Assembly: GCA_017940245.1 (NCBI GenBank)
Contig: JAGAYZ010000053.1
Span: 1-36,742 of the forward strand
DNA: 36,742 bases
Source: Muribaculaceae bacterium
GTDB lineage: Bacteria > Bacteroidota > Bacteroidia > Bacteroidales > Muribaculaceae
Direction of reading: 5' to 3'
The notes below the pieces were generated by a model, which made no database searches, had not been told where the DNA came from, and saw nothing but the letters and a program-made list of their open reading frames with translations. The position numbers were made by a program, and so were the translations under genes. Below, in pieces: positions 14,820 to 23,022 of this stretch; within the stretch, counting starts at the first letter, position 1; each line of letters begins with the position of its first letter.

Positions 14820-15836
14820 ATGCAAAGAATTAATCTTGAGCTAACCTTCAACGACCGCCAATGCCATCAAAAACCAGTGAGTGTAAAAGTAAATGGAGTC
14901 ACATTTGTGGTCGGTAATGAAGAATTTCCAGAATGGATGAATGTGAGAGGTGGACGGCCGATGCTCAGGCCTTTTATGGAGGAAATCATTAGTGAGTTGG
15001 CCCAAACGGGTCAGGCTCGCACCAGCGAGACCTACCGAGCCGCACTAGGCAATTTCCTCATGTTTCGTGAGGGTGCCGATATAGCGCTTGCCGACCTTAA
15101 CTCGGTTGTTGTCAAGCGATATGAGCGCCACATGCTAGAACGCGGCTTGTCGCTGAACACCGTGTCGTTTTACATGCGCATTTTGCGGGCGGCGTATAAT
15201 CGGGCAGTAGAGCGCGATATGATAGCCGACCGGCATCCTTTTGCCCATGTCTATACCGGCATTTCGGCAACCATCAAGCGCAGTGTGTCGCTGGAAGCGA
15301 TACGAGCCGTAAAGAATTATGGTAGCGACCAGTATAAACGTCAGCTGGCTCGCGACCTGTTTATGTTCAGTTTCTACACCCATGGCATGTCGTTTGTAGA
15401 CATGGCATTTTTGCGTACCGACGCTTTGCGCAAAGGATGGCTGCGGTATCACCGGCGCAAGACCGGACAGGCGGTGCATGTGCGCTGGCAGCCTTGCATG
15501 CAAGACATTGTAAAGCGGTATCGGCCGGTGGAGCCGTTCATGCTACCCATCATTATGTGTGAAGATGGCACGGAGAGGGAGCAATACCGGTTGGTGCAAA
15601 ATGTGGTCAATTATCAATTGCGGATGATTGCCGAAGAACTGAATCTAGGTTGTCACCTCACCATGTATGTCGCGCGACATTCGTGGGCTACCATCGCTCA
15701 AACTATGGGCACTCCCATTGAGGTCATCAGTGGTGGAATGGGGCATACCAATGCCAACACCACACGCATCTATCTGCGCGCGCCCTCGCAAAACAGTATA
15801 GATGCGGTCAATTATAAAATCATCTCGGCACTTTAG
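14820..15836 (+). CDS. Tyrosine recombinase (site-specific integrase), Bacteroidetes type
   Basis: The 338-residue product has an N-terminal SAM-like DNA-binding domain (about 48-145) and a C-terminal catalytic domain. Visible catalytic-site candidates are RRKTGQ with Lys214, Arg286 and His287 in MYVARHSW, His309 in GGMGHTN, and the nucleophile Tyr318 in TTRIYL. At the first catalytic Arg position the motif reads THGMSFVDMA, with Ser191 where most families have Arg; Ser is known at this position in Bacteroides IntDOT. The preceding residue, which I recall as Arg in related Bacteroides proteins, is His188 here. It stands alone between a symporter and a convergent phosphodiesterase gene, with no phage, conjugation or other mobile genes nearby; it may be a DNA invertase acting at a distance. 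Confidence 0.9.
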   Translation: MQRINLELTFNDRQCHQKPVSVKVNGVTFVVGNEEFPEWMNVRGGRPMLRPFMEEIISELAQTGQARTSETYRAALGNFLMFREGADIALADLNSVVVKRYERHMLERGLSLNTVSFYMRILRAAYNRAVERDMIADRHPFAHVYTGISATIKRSVSLEAIRAVKNYGSDQYKRQLARDLFMFSFYTHGMSFVDMAFLRTDALRKGWLRYHRRKTGQAVHVRWQPCMQDIVKRYRPVEPFMLPIIMCEDGTEREQYRLVQNVVNYQLRMIAEELNLGCHLTMYVARHSWATIAQTMGTPIEVISGGMGHTNANTTRIYLRAPSQNSIDAVNYKIISAL

Positions 15837-15886
15837 TGTGCATTGACGAGAATCGGTGCCAATTCCATTGTGGTAAAACGCGAGAA

Positions 15887-16414
15887 TTAGGCCAGAACTT
15901 GACCTTGCGGGTGGCGTTTGTCGTCGGCCAGCTCGATGACTTGTGCGTGTGTCACGCGCCCCCCGTCGAGGGTGAGGGTGACCAGAGTGCGCACCACCTG
16001 CCAGCCCTGACGGCCAGCGGCACCGGGATTGACCACGAGCACGTCTAGCGAACGGTCGGGCATGATTTTCAAGATGTGGCTATGACCGCACACAAACACC
16101 TGCGGTTGTGATAATTGCAGACGCGAACGTATGCCCGGAGCATACTTGCCGGGGTAGCCACCGATGTGGGTCATGACCACTTTCACGCCCTCGGTCTCAA
16201 AGATTTCGGTATCCTTGAAGCGTAGCCGCAGGTTACCGCCGTCGGCATTGCCATAGACGGCCCTGAGCACGGGGGTGATGGTGGCCAGTCGGTCGATAAC
16301 GGCTTCGCTGCCGATGTCGCCGGCATGCCATATCTCGTCGCAGTCTTTGAAATATTGCACATACCGGTCGTCCCAGTAGCTGTGTGTGTCGCTGATGATA
16401 CCTATCTTTTTCAT
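15887..16414 (-). CDS. Metallophosphoesterase, YfcE/MJ0936 type
   Basis: The 175-residue product has the full binuclear metal-binding set: D9 and H11 (SDTH), D33 (HAGDIGS), N56 (YGNAD), H83 (MTHIGG), and H111/H113 (GHSH). The small size and motif spacing fit the YfcE/MJ0936 family of phosphodiesterases; the physiological substrate is usually unknown. The ATG at 16414 lies 16 bp after the permease stop, so the gene ends the eight-gene minus-strand run that starts with pdxJ. It converges with the recombinase gene, 50 bp apart. Confidence 0.93.
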   Translation of the reverse strand: MKKIGIISDTHSYWDDRYVQYFKDCDEIWHAGDIGSEAVIDRLATITPVLRAVYGNADGGNLRLRFKDTEIFETEGVKVVMTHIGGYPGKYAPGIRSRLQLSQPQVFVCGHSHILKIMPDRSLDVLVVNPGAAGRQGWQVVRTLVTLTLDGGRVTHAQVIELADDKRHPQGQVLA

Positions 16415-16430
16415 GTTGGATGACAAGGGA

Positions 16431-17633
16431 TTAGTTGAGCCATAGTGAAGCCACCTTGCGACGGATGGCAATGACGTTGCCGGCGGTGATGAGGGTCATG
16501 ATGACTAAACCTGTGAGCACGGCCGGCAGCACGCTGGCCCGTGGCAGGTCGAAGGCTTCAAGCATGGGCAGATAGTGCGCTCGCGCCAGCACCATGAGTA
16601 TGACGGCCAGTGCCAGCACCAGGGTGTTGATGCCGACGACCATGAGCACATAGGGGCGCGACACCTGGCCGGGGCTGTAGCCCAGCAAGAGCAAGTCGCG
16701 CAGGCGGCGGGTGTTCTTTTGCAGTAGCAGGTAGATAGAGAGCATGAGCACAAAAAACGAAAGCAAGCTGATGACGATGCCCACGGCGATAACGATAGAC
16801 ACAATCACGGTGAGAAAATAGTTGGCCTTGCCGGCTTGTGCTTTGTCGCCGGCCACATCGTAGTGGTGATCTTTCATGTACTGCTCAATCTTTACGTCGC
16901 CCGGACTATTGACCTCTACAATGAGTCGCATGGGATGTCCATGACCACCATTGCCATAGCGGTCGTTGGCCCAGCGCATGAATTTCTCGGGCACAATCAC
17001 AGTGTTCAGTCGACTGGAGAACCCCACGATGCGTCCCGGTAGTACCTCGTTAAGTCCGTTGCCCGAGAAAGTGAACGAGAGCGGAATCATGCCCACCTGC
17101 CCCTCGCTGATGCGCGGCAACCCTTGTGTGGCCGCAAATCCGAAGTTGTAAAGCGACAGGTAATCACGAGCGACGATGACCGGCACCTCGGGCCGTGCGG
17201 GATTGAAGTCCCACTGGGCATCGGTCACGTCGATGAAGTCGGTGGGGATGGACTCGAAGAAGAACTGGCTGCGCATGGCGCGTCCGCTATTGCCTAATCC
17301 CACGGTGGCATAAATTGAGAACTCGCTGTTCAGGAAACGCCCCACTTTGCGGCACCAGGGTTGCGCCTCGATGTCGGCAATGGCCGTGTCGTCAAATTCG
17401 CCTGTTCCCCCCATCATGGCTCCCACGCCCGTCACCGCGCGTGTAATGACCAGATAGTCTTTCCTGATAAACGACTCCTCGTCGCTGAACACGGGTTTCA
17501 CATCGCGATAGAACTGGACGGCAAGAATGACGATGGTGAGTCCCACCAGATTAGCGATGGAAAACCCGATGAGTTGGGCGGGACTGATGTGCTTGCGCAG
17601 TAATTTCCACAGAAGATTGTTCATGGTGATCAT
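16431..17633 (-). CDS. FtsX-like ABC transporter permease
   Basis: The 400-residue product has one membrane helix near the N-terminus (about 20-41), a large extracytoplasmic domain (about 45-270), and three helices at the C-terminus (about 275-305, 330-352, 370-392), the layout of FtsX/MacB-type permeases. The periplasmic domain contains a Gly/His/Met-rich segment (GNGGHGHPM). The ATG at 17633 overlaps the ATPase stop by four bases (ATGA), which supports this start and close coupling. Together they form a half-transporter of the type used for lipoprotein release, peptide export or mechanical signalling rather than classical import. No substrate-binding protein is encoded here. Confidence 0.88.
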   Translation of the reverse strand: MITMNNLLWKLLRKHISPAQLIGFSIANLVGLTIVILAVQFYRDVKPVFSDEESFIRKDYLVITRAVTGVGAMMGGTGEFDDTAIADIEAQPWCRKVGRFLNSEFSIYATVGLGNSGRAMRSQFFFESIPTDFIDVTDAQWDFNPARPEVPVIVARDYLSLYNFGFAATQGLPRISEGQVGMIPLSFTFSGNGLNEVLPGRIVGFSSRLNTVIVPEKFMRWANDRYGNGGHGHPMRLIVEVNSPGDVKIEQYMKDHHYDVAGDKAQAGKANYFLTVIVSIVIAVGIVISLLSFFVLMLSIYLLLQKNTRRLRDLLLLGYSPGQVSRPYVLMVVGINTLVLALAVILMVLARAHYLPMLEAFDLPRASVLPAVLTGLVIMTLITAGNVIAIRRKVASLWLN

Positions 17634-18274
17634 AGTTTAAGTTCCACATCGTAGTCGAGTGCCAGGTGGTTGCCCACCGACGTGGCAATAATGGCGGCTC
17701 CCTGTCGAGTGGCTTCGTCGGCAAAAAGGCGCGCCACGATTGCGTTGTTGGCCGCGTCGAGATGGCTTACCGGCTCGTCGAGCAGGTAGAAGTCGGCCGG
17801 CTGGCATAGTGTGCGTATGATGGCCACTCGCTGTTGCTGGCCGATAGACAGGCGGGCCACGGGGCTGTTGACTTTGTCGGGGATGCCCAGCGTGTCGAAC
17901 AGGTCGAGAATCTCCCGCTCGCTCTTGTGGTGGGTGAGTTGGTTCTTGAGCTGAATGTTTTCCAGCGCACTGAGTTCGGGAAACAATCGCATTTCCTGCG
18001 GCAGATAGGCCAGGCTGGTTTTGCGCAGTTCACACCAGTGGGCAATGCTGATGTTTCCTATGTCCCGGCCATCGAAGTCGATGGAGCCACTATAGTCACG
18101 TCGATAGCCATAGATGTAGCTGCACAGCGACGACTTTCCTGTGCCGCTGTCGGCCACAATGAGGTAATGTTTGCCGCGTTCCATGGTCAAACTGCATTGC
18201 CACACTTGGCTGGGAACGGGTTCGCGCCCGGCAAAGACCGCCGGCAGCGCGTTATGAAGGTTGATTTTCTGCAT
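17630..18274 (-). CDS. ABC transporter ATP-binding protein with atypical motifs
   Basis: The 214-residue ATPase has a Walker A of ADSGTGKS (41-48, first Gly replaced by Ala), Q-loop Gln93 (YLPQEM), signature LSIGQQQ (142-148) and Walker B FYLLDE with Asp166 and Glu167. The switch His normally following the last core strand is Ser199 (IIATSVGN). It pairs with the permease at 16431 through a stop/start overlap and starts 15 bp after the Fe-S protein gene. The retained catalytic Glu suggests it still hydrolyses ATP, but the loss of the H-loop His makes the rate uncertain. The family is clear; the transported substrate is not. Confidence 0.9.
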   Translation of the reverse strand: MQKINLHNALPAVFAGREPVPSQVWQCSLTMERGKHYLIVADSGTGKSSLCSYIYGYRRDYSGSIDFDGRDIGNISIAHWCELRKTSLAYLPQEMRLFPELSALENIQLKNQLTHHKSEREILDLFDTLGIPDKVNSPVARLSIGQQQRVAIIRTLCQPADFYLLDEPVSHLDAANNAIVARLFADEATRQGAAIIATSVGNHLALDYDVELKL

Positions 18275-18289
18275 CTCTAGTGTTTCTGA

Positions 18290-19081
18290 TTAAGGATTCT
18301 GCTTGGCCATGCCGGCCGTTGCCGTTGTGCGTCGCATGAGCGGTGTGGTGAGCCGGTGGCGGCCTACGCGGTATTTGATGGCATCATTGGGGCAGGCGGC
18401 CGCGCAGTTCATGCACATCACGCAACGGCTGTGGTCGATGGTGTGTTGCAAGGCATTCACGCAACTGGATTTGCACTCGCGCTCGCAAGCGCCGCAACCC
18501 ACACACAAATCGGGGTTGATGTCGAGTTGCATGAGCGAAAACTGACTCACCGCACCCAGTGTAGTGCCAATGGGGCACACCGTGTTGCAAAACGTGCGCC
18601 CGCCTCGCCAGGCTAGGAACAGCACCGCCAGAGTGATGACGATGGCCACCACATTGCCCAGTGCCAGATAGGCGATTCCGGCATCTTGCATGAACAACGT
18701 CAGGGGGTCGCTATAGTGCGCCACATAGGTGGAGCGGCGGTCGCTGGAGCATACCGCCACCAGCAGCAACGTGATGCCGCGCAGTCGCCAGTCGCCCGGC
18801 ATGAAATGGTAATTGCCCTTGCCGCGGTTTTGGATGCGCTTGTCCAGCCACGATGCGATGTCTTGCAACGTTCCCAGCGGGCAAGCCACAGAACAATACA
18901 CCCTGCCCAAGAGCAGGGTGATGATGAGCCACGCGATACAGGCTCCCAGTGATATCAGTTCGAGATTGACGGTCAGTAGGTGGCGGGCGGCCCAGTCGGT
19001 GTATCCCTGCGTCACCAATGCGGCGGTGAGAACAAGCACCGCCACACCGAGTGCCACACGTATATATTTGACCGTCTTCAT
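18290..19081 (-). CDS. NapH/NosR-like polytopic 4Fe-4S membrane protein
   Basis: The 263-residue product has about four membrane helices and two CxxxCP motifs at their ends: C63/C67 (GRVYCSVACPLG) and C165/C169 (GRTFCNTVCPIG). A double ferredoxin domain follows, with C193, C196, C199, C203 and C220, C223, C226, C230, plus an extra C207. This is the pattern of the NapH, NosR and CcoG group of electron-transfer membrane proteins. It lies 6 bp after the TonB-like gene and 15 bp before the ABC ATPase. NosR-type proteins work beside ABC systems in nitrous oxide reductase maturation, but no NosZ, NosD or NosL is in view, so a comparison is all that can be made. Electron donor and acceptor are unknown. 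Confidence 0.88.
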   Translation of the reverse strand: MKTVKYIRVALGVAVLVLTAALVTQGYTDWAARHLLTVNLELISLGACIAWLIITLLLGRVYCSVACPLGTLQDIASWLDKRIQNRGKGNYHFMPGDWRLRGITLLLVAVCSSDRRSTYVAHYSDPLTLFMQDAGIAYLALGNVVAIVITLAVLFLAWRGGRTFCNTVCPIGTTLGAVSQFSLMQLDINPDLCVGCGACERECKSSCVNALQHTIDHSRCVMCMNCAAACPNDAIKYRVGRHRLTTPLMRRTTATAGMAKQNP

Positions 19082-19087
19082 AGCAAT

Positions 19088-19921
19088 TTAGATGAATGTC
19101 CAGGTAATGTTACCCACACCCTCGGTGGTGGTGTTCTTGGGAACAGAGAAAGCGCTCTTGAGCGATTCCTGCTCGCAAGAGCGTCGCACCTCGGTATGGC
19201 TCCAAGCCTCGCCCTTGCCGCTCACGGCACGAGCATCTATAACTTTGCCACGTGCGTTAACGCGCACGCGCACGGTAACAGAACCTGTCCAGCGGCTGTG
19301 AGGCCGTCCCCAGTATTCGAGAGTATATCCCACCAGTCCACCAATGCCGGGCTTGCCAGTTGCGGCACCCTGGTTGGAGTTGCCGCTGGTGCTGCCCTGC
19401 TTGCCGCTGCCCTTTCCGCTCGACTTGCCGAACGCGTCTTTCACGCGGTCGTTTTTGGGTGCTGCGTCCTTGCCCCGTTGCACCTTAGTCTGCTTGTCGG
19501 TGGTCTTGGGCGTTTCGGTGGCAGGCCCCGTCTTCTTGGGCTTTTCCTCTTTGGGCTTCTCTTTCACCTTCATGGGCGACTCTTGCTTGGCCGTGACCAC
19601 CGGTGGGGTCTGCTTGGCGGGTTCGCCTGCATCCTCCAGGTCGTCGCCGGCCACGTCGGGCTCAGCATCGACTTCTTCGGCATTTTCGGGCAACTCGGTG
19701 TCCATCTGCTCGCTCTCGGTGGTTTCGGGTGTGTTGCCCAGCATCACGTATTCGCCGCCAAACATGATGGAGTCTTGCTTGAGTTCCACCAGGTTCATGT
19801 CTTTGGGCGGATATTCATAGTGCAGGCCGCACGACACTAAGATGCCCACGGTGATGAGTGCCAGCAGCAAGGTGATGATTAAAGCCGCTATTTGGTTTTT
19901 GCGATTGTTGTCCATATCCAT
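19088..19921 (-). CDS. tonB: TonB-like energy transducer
   Basis: The 277-residue product has a single N-terminal anchor (about 10-30), a long periplasmic linker rich in Glu, Lys, Pro, Gly and Ser (about 60-195), and a C-terminal domain with GSVTVRVRVNARGKVIDARAV..., which matches the TonB C-terminal fold. Position right after exbB and exbD (gaps 12 bp) confirms the role: it passes the energy of the proton gradient to TonB-dependent outer-membrane receptors such as SusC-type proteins. The linker has a basic Lys/Pro part and a Ser/Gly part, with an acidic part before them. ATG start at 19921. Confidence 0.9.
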   Translation of the reverse strand: MDMDNNRKNQIAALIITLLLALITVGILVSCGLHYEYPPKDMNLVELKQDSIMFGGEYVMLGNTPETTESEQMDTELPENAEEVDAEPDVAGDDLEDAGEPAKQTPPVVTAKQESPMKVKEKPKEEKPKKTGPATETPKTTDKQTKVQRGKDAAPKNDRVKDAFGKSSGKGSGKQGSTSGNSNQGAATGKPGIGGLVGYTLEYWGRPHSRWTGSVTVRVRVNARGKVIDARAVSGKGEAWSHTEVRRSCEQESLKSAFSVPKNTTTEGVGNITWTFI

Positions 19922-19932
19922 CTCACATTACA

Positions 19933-20433
19933 CTAGATGTCCTGTGCGGGTTGTGTGGCCGCTGCGGGCTGTTCTTGTGGTTGTGCTTCGGGTTCGGGGG
20001 CGGCATAGGTCTGCGATGCCGGCTTGGTGGCCAACACAATCTTTAGCCCGGTCTTCGAGCCTTTGTCCAGAATGTCGACGATTTTGCCATAGGGTACTAC
20101 CTCATCGGCATAAAGGGCGACAAACTCTTGGGGGTTAGCCTCCTTGAGTGTCTGCATGAAACCCACAAGTTGTTCGGCAGGCAATGGCATGAGTTCGCCT
20201 TGTGTCTCGCCGTCGTCTTGCGTGGCATACATGTTCATGTCCTTGTCGATGTAGATGCGTGTGGTGGGCTTGAGCGACGTCTGCTGGCTGCTCTGCGGCA
20301 GGTTCACTTCCAGTGCCGATGGGAAGACAAACGTGGAGGTGACCATGAAGAAGATGAGCAGCAAGAAAATCACGTCGGTCATCGAAGCCATGCTGAACAT
20401 CGACAACGTCTGGTGTTGTCTCTTGAGTGCCAT
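19933..20433 (-). CDS. exbD: ExbD/TolR biopolymer transport protein
   Basis: The 166-residue product has a short cytoplasmic start, one membrane helix (about 17-38) containing the conserved channel Asp20 (MASMTDVIFLLLIFF), and a periplasmic domain with the GKIVDILDKGSKTGLKIVLAT segment spread over about 116-136. The C-terminal 25 residues are Pro/Gln/Ala-rich and longer than in E. coli ExbD. It forms the proton channel with the ExbB protein encoded 12 bp upstream. Confidence 0.94.
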   Translation of the reverse strand: MALKRQHQTLSMFSMASMTDVIFLLLIFFMVTSTFVFPSALEVNLPQSSQQTSLKPTTRIYIDKDMNMYATQDDGETQGELMPLPAEQLVGFMQTLKEANPQEFVALYADEVVPYGKIVDILDKGSKTGLKIVLATKPASQTYAAPEPEAQPQEQPAAATQPAQDI

Positions 20434-20445
20434 AATTGTTGTGAT

Positions 20446-21213
20446 TTATTTAGCGGGCTCGTTGAGCAGATCCATAAATTCCATGGTGTTGCCTTCCAAC
20501 TTGTTCATCACCTTGTTCACGCGCGAGGTGAGATAGTTGTAGGCAAACAGGGCTATGATGCCCACGATGAGGCCGGCCACTGTGGTGACCAGTGCCTGAT
20601 AGATGCCGCTGGCCAGGATAGTGACATTGCTCTGGCTGCCGGCGCTGGCGAGCTGGAAGAAGGCTTGTACCATGCCGGTGACGGTGCCCAAGAAGCCAAT
20701 CATGGGGGCTCCGGCAGCTGTGGTGGCCAGCCAGTTGAATCCTTTCTCCAGACGGGCTATTTCCATGTTGCCCACGTTCTCGATGGCCACGAGCACGTCG
20801 TTCATGGGACGGCCGATGCGGCTCACGCCCTTCTCAATCATGCGCGAGTAGGGGGCGTTGGTGTCCTTGCACAGTTGCATGGCATTGTCGATCTCGCCAT
20901 TGTGGATAAAATTCTTGATTTTTTCCATGAAGGCGGCATCGGTGCGCGAGGCGCGATTAATGGCAAATACGCGTTCAAAAAAGATGTAAACGCTCACCAG
21001 TGCCAGCAGTGCCAGCGGAATCATGAGCCATCCACCGGCCATGGTCAGGTCCCACACCGAGAGGTCTTTTACGACGGGTTCGGCCGCTTGGGTGGCGGCG
21101 GGAGTCGTGGCGGTGACAGCGGCTGCTGCTGCAGCCATCGTGTCGGTGACTTGCTGTGCCACACTGTCGATGGGAGCCGTGACTTGCGCAAGAATCGTGT
21201 TGAGTAGTGTCAT
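20446..21213 (-). CDS. exbB: ExbB/TolQ/MotA-type proton channel subunit
   Basis: The 255-residue product has an Ala/Thr-rich N-terminal segment (about 10-45), a first membrane helix (about 57-79), a cytoplasmic loop, and two more helices with the family motifs LATTAAGAPMIGFLGTVTGM (about 163-182) and YQALVTTVAGLIVGIIALFAY split over about 204-224. It assembles as the pentameric part of the ExbBD motor that drives TonB. The gene is 36 bp downstream of pdxJ and precedes exbD and tonB, an order typical of Bacteroidales. Confidence 0.95.
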   Translation of the reverse strand: MTLLNTILAQVTAPIDSVAQQVTDTMAAAAAAVTATTPAATQAAEPVVKDLSVWDLTMAGGWLMIPLALLALVSVYIFFERVFAINRASRTDAAFMEKIKNFIHNGEIDNAMQLCKDTNAPYSRMIEKGVSRIGRPMNDVLVAIENVGNMEIARLEKGFNWLATTAAGAPMIGFLGTVTGMVQAFFQLASAGSQSNVTILASGIYQALVTTVAGLIVGIIALFAYNYLTSRVNKVMNKLEGNTMEFMDLLNEPAK

Positions 21214-21249
21214 TGTCTTATAAAAGTTAGATGAATAATTTTTTCGGTT

Positions 21250-21966
21250 TTATTCGGCCACACATTCCTTGTAGGCTTTGATAGTGGCTTCCAGGCCCAG
21301 GTAGAGGGCATCGGCGATGAGTTGATGGCCGATGGAAACTTCCTTGAGCATGGGAATGTGCTGCTTGAAGAATTTGAGGTTGTCCAGGCTCAGGTCGTGC
21401 CCGGCATTGAGCCCAAGTCCAGCCTGGTGAGCGGCTTCGGCTGCAGCCACATAGGGAACTATGGCGCGGTCGGGGTCGTCGTGAAAATCGTGAGCATAGG
21501 GGCCGGTGTAAAGTTCGACGCGGTCGGTGCCGGTGCGGGCGGCCTGTTTAATGTTGTCAATGTCGGTACCTACAAAGATGCTGGTGCGGATGCCGGCTTC
21601 GTGCAGGCGATCGACGATGCCGGTGAGCAGTTCCATGTTGGGCGCGACTTCCCATCCAGCCGACGAGGTGAGCACGCCAGGTGCATCGGGTACCAGGGTG
21701 ACCTGCGTGGGCTTCACCATGAGCACCAAATCCATGAATTCTTCACTGGGATATCCCTCGATGTTAAATTCCGTGCGCACCAGTGGACGCAGGGCAAATA
21801 CATCACTACGGCGGATGTGGCGCTCGTCGGGTCGTGGATGCACTGTGATGCCATCGGCACCAAATCGCTCACAATCCATTGCCACAGTCTCTACACAAGG
21901 AACATTGCCTCCGCGTGCATTGCGCAGGGTGGCAATTTTGTTCACATTTACACTCAGGTTGGTCAT
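21250..21966 (-). CDS. pdxJ: Pyridoxine 5'-phosphate synthase
   Basis: The 238-residue product shows the PdxJ motifs [14 protein letters not shown] (7-20), [17 protein letters not shown] with His43 and Arg45, Glu70 in [15 protein letters not shown] with His190, and [12 protein letters not shown]. It condenses 1-deoxyxylulose 5-phosphate with 3-amino-2-oxopropyl phosphate to give pyridoxine 5'-phosphate, the last ring-closing step of vitamin B6 synthesis. It is the first gene of the minus-strand run through exbB-exbD-tonB and is divergent from nadK. No promoter of the TAnnTTTG form is obvious in front of it. Confidence 0.97.
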   Translation of the reverse strand: MTNLSVNVNKIATLRNARGGNVPCVETVAMDCERFGADGITVHPRPDERHIRRSDVFALRPLVRTEFNIEGYPSEEFMDLVLMVKPTQVTLVPDAPGVLTSSAGWEVAPNMELLTGIVDRLHEAGIRTSIFVGTDIDNIKQAARTGTDRVELYTGPYAHDFHDDPDRAIVPYVAAAEAAHQAGLGLNAGHDLSLDNLKFFKQHIPMLKEVSIGHQLIADALYLGLEATIKAYKECVAE

Positions 21967-21995
21967 TAATTCTTATAAATATTTGTCACAATCTC

Positions 21996-22026
21996 ATTGT
22001 GGTTGCACAATTTAATTGTAACTTTG
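21996..22026 (+). promoter_or_regulatory. nadK promoter
   Basis: ATTG (21996-21999), 19 bp, TAACTTTG (22019-22026): standard Bacteroidetes promoter. The start falls near 22033, leaving a leader of about 120 nt to the ATG at 22156. In the leader, GGCG/CGCC (22107-22110 / 22116-22119) followed by TTTT could form a small hairpin. Confidence 0.6.
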
Positions 22027-22155
22027 CGATGAAAATATTTGGGACTATTCCCACTAAGCGAGCAAAGTTACTTGGTTTTCTCGAAATAGAAAAGCAAAAA
22101 ACTGCTAAAATGGCGTTATTCGCCACTTTTCATTATCAATAACGTAGAGCGCGAC

Positions 22156-23022
22156 ATGAAAATTGCAATTTTTGGCAACGAATATCAACTGCAACATGTA
22201 GAAGGCATTTCCACCCTGATGGACACGTTGTGCCGCCACGGCGTGAAAATAGTGGTGGAAGCGAAGTTCCACCATTTCTTGGCCGGAGCTGGAATGGACA
22301 TGAGCGAAACCGATGCTTTTGAGTCTTGTCACATTCCTGTTGTCGACATGGCCATGAGCCTGGGTGGCGACGGCACATTCCTCACCACGGTCATGTGGAT
22401 AGGAGCCCGACAGGTGCCCATTGTGGGCATCAACACTGGTCATCTGGGCTATCTCACCGCGTATCGGCTGGACGAGGCTCCCGCCGCAGTGGAGCAACTG
22501 CTGGCCGGCGACTACGATGTGGAAGAGCGTGCCATGCTGGAGGCTCACTGCCAGGAAATAGAGTTGGAACACCCCTATGCACTGAACGATATCGCCATTT
22601 TGCGCCACGACACATCGGCCATGCTGGAGATGGAAACCCGCCTGAGCGGCACATCGCTCACCACCTATCAGGGCGACGGCCTCATTGTGAGCACCCCCAC
22701 CGGTTCCACAGCCTATAACCTGAGTGCCGGAGGTCCCATTATGGCTCCCGGCACACGTTGCATGGTGCTCTCGCCGCTCTCGCCACACTCGCTCACCATG
22801 CGGCCGCTGGTGGTCACGCAAGACGAGGTGGTGACAATCACCACACGCACGCGCGCCAGCTTCTACCAAGTGAGCATCGACGGTGAGGAGCACGTGTGCC
22901 CGGCAGGTAGCACCGTCACCGTGCGCAAGGCTCCTTTCAAGGCACACGTGGTGCAGCCCCGTGGCCATCACTTTGCCACAGCGCTGCGACAAAAACTGCA
23001 CTGGGGCATCGTGAACAGTTAA
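22156..23022 (+). CDS. nadK: NAD kinase
   Basis: The 288-residue product has the NadK signatures: GGDGTFL (70-76) with the catalytic Asp, GINTGHLGYLT, ALNDIAI, and GDGLIVSTPTGSTAYNLSAGGPI at the substrate-binding loop. It phosphorylates NAD to NADP. The gene is divergent from pdxJ and shares its stop region with a sirtuin gene on the other strand: the two stop codons overlap by two bases (genes overlap at 23019-23022). A promoter lies at 21996-22026. Confidence 0.97.
   Translation: MKIAIFGNEYQLQHVEGISTLMDTLCRHGVKIVVEAKFHHFLAGAGMDMSETDAFESCHIPVVDMAMSLGGDGTFLTTVMWIGARQVPIVGINTGHLGYLTAYRLDEAPAAVEQLLAGDYDVEERAMLEAHCQEIELEHPYALNDIAILRHDTSAMLEMETRLSGTSLTTYQGDGLIVSTPTGSTAYNLSAGGPIMAPGTRCMVLSPLSPHSLTMRPLVVTQDEVVTITTRTRASFYQVSIDGEEHVCPAGSTVTVRKAPFKAHVVQPRGHHFATALRQKLHWGIVNS

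Noticed and set aside
19092-19820. Plus-strand frames opposite the tonB-like gene.
   Set aside because: They mirror the low-complexity linker of the minus-strand protein and show no family features.
22029-22142. A 37-codon frame in the nadK leader.
   Set aside because: Its start lies at the predicted transcript start and no ribosome-binding site precedes it, so translation is unlikely; reported only as a leader observation.
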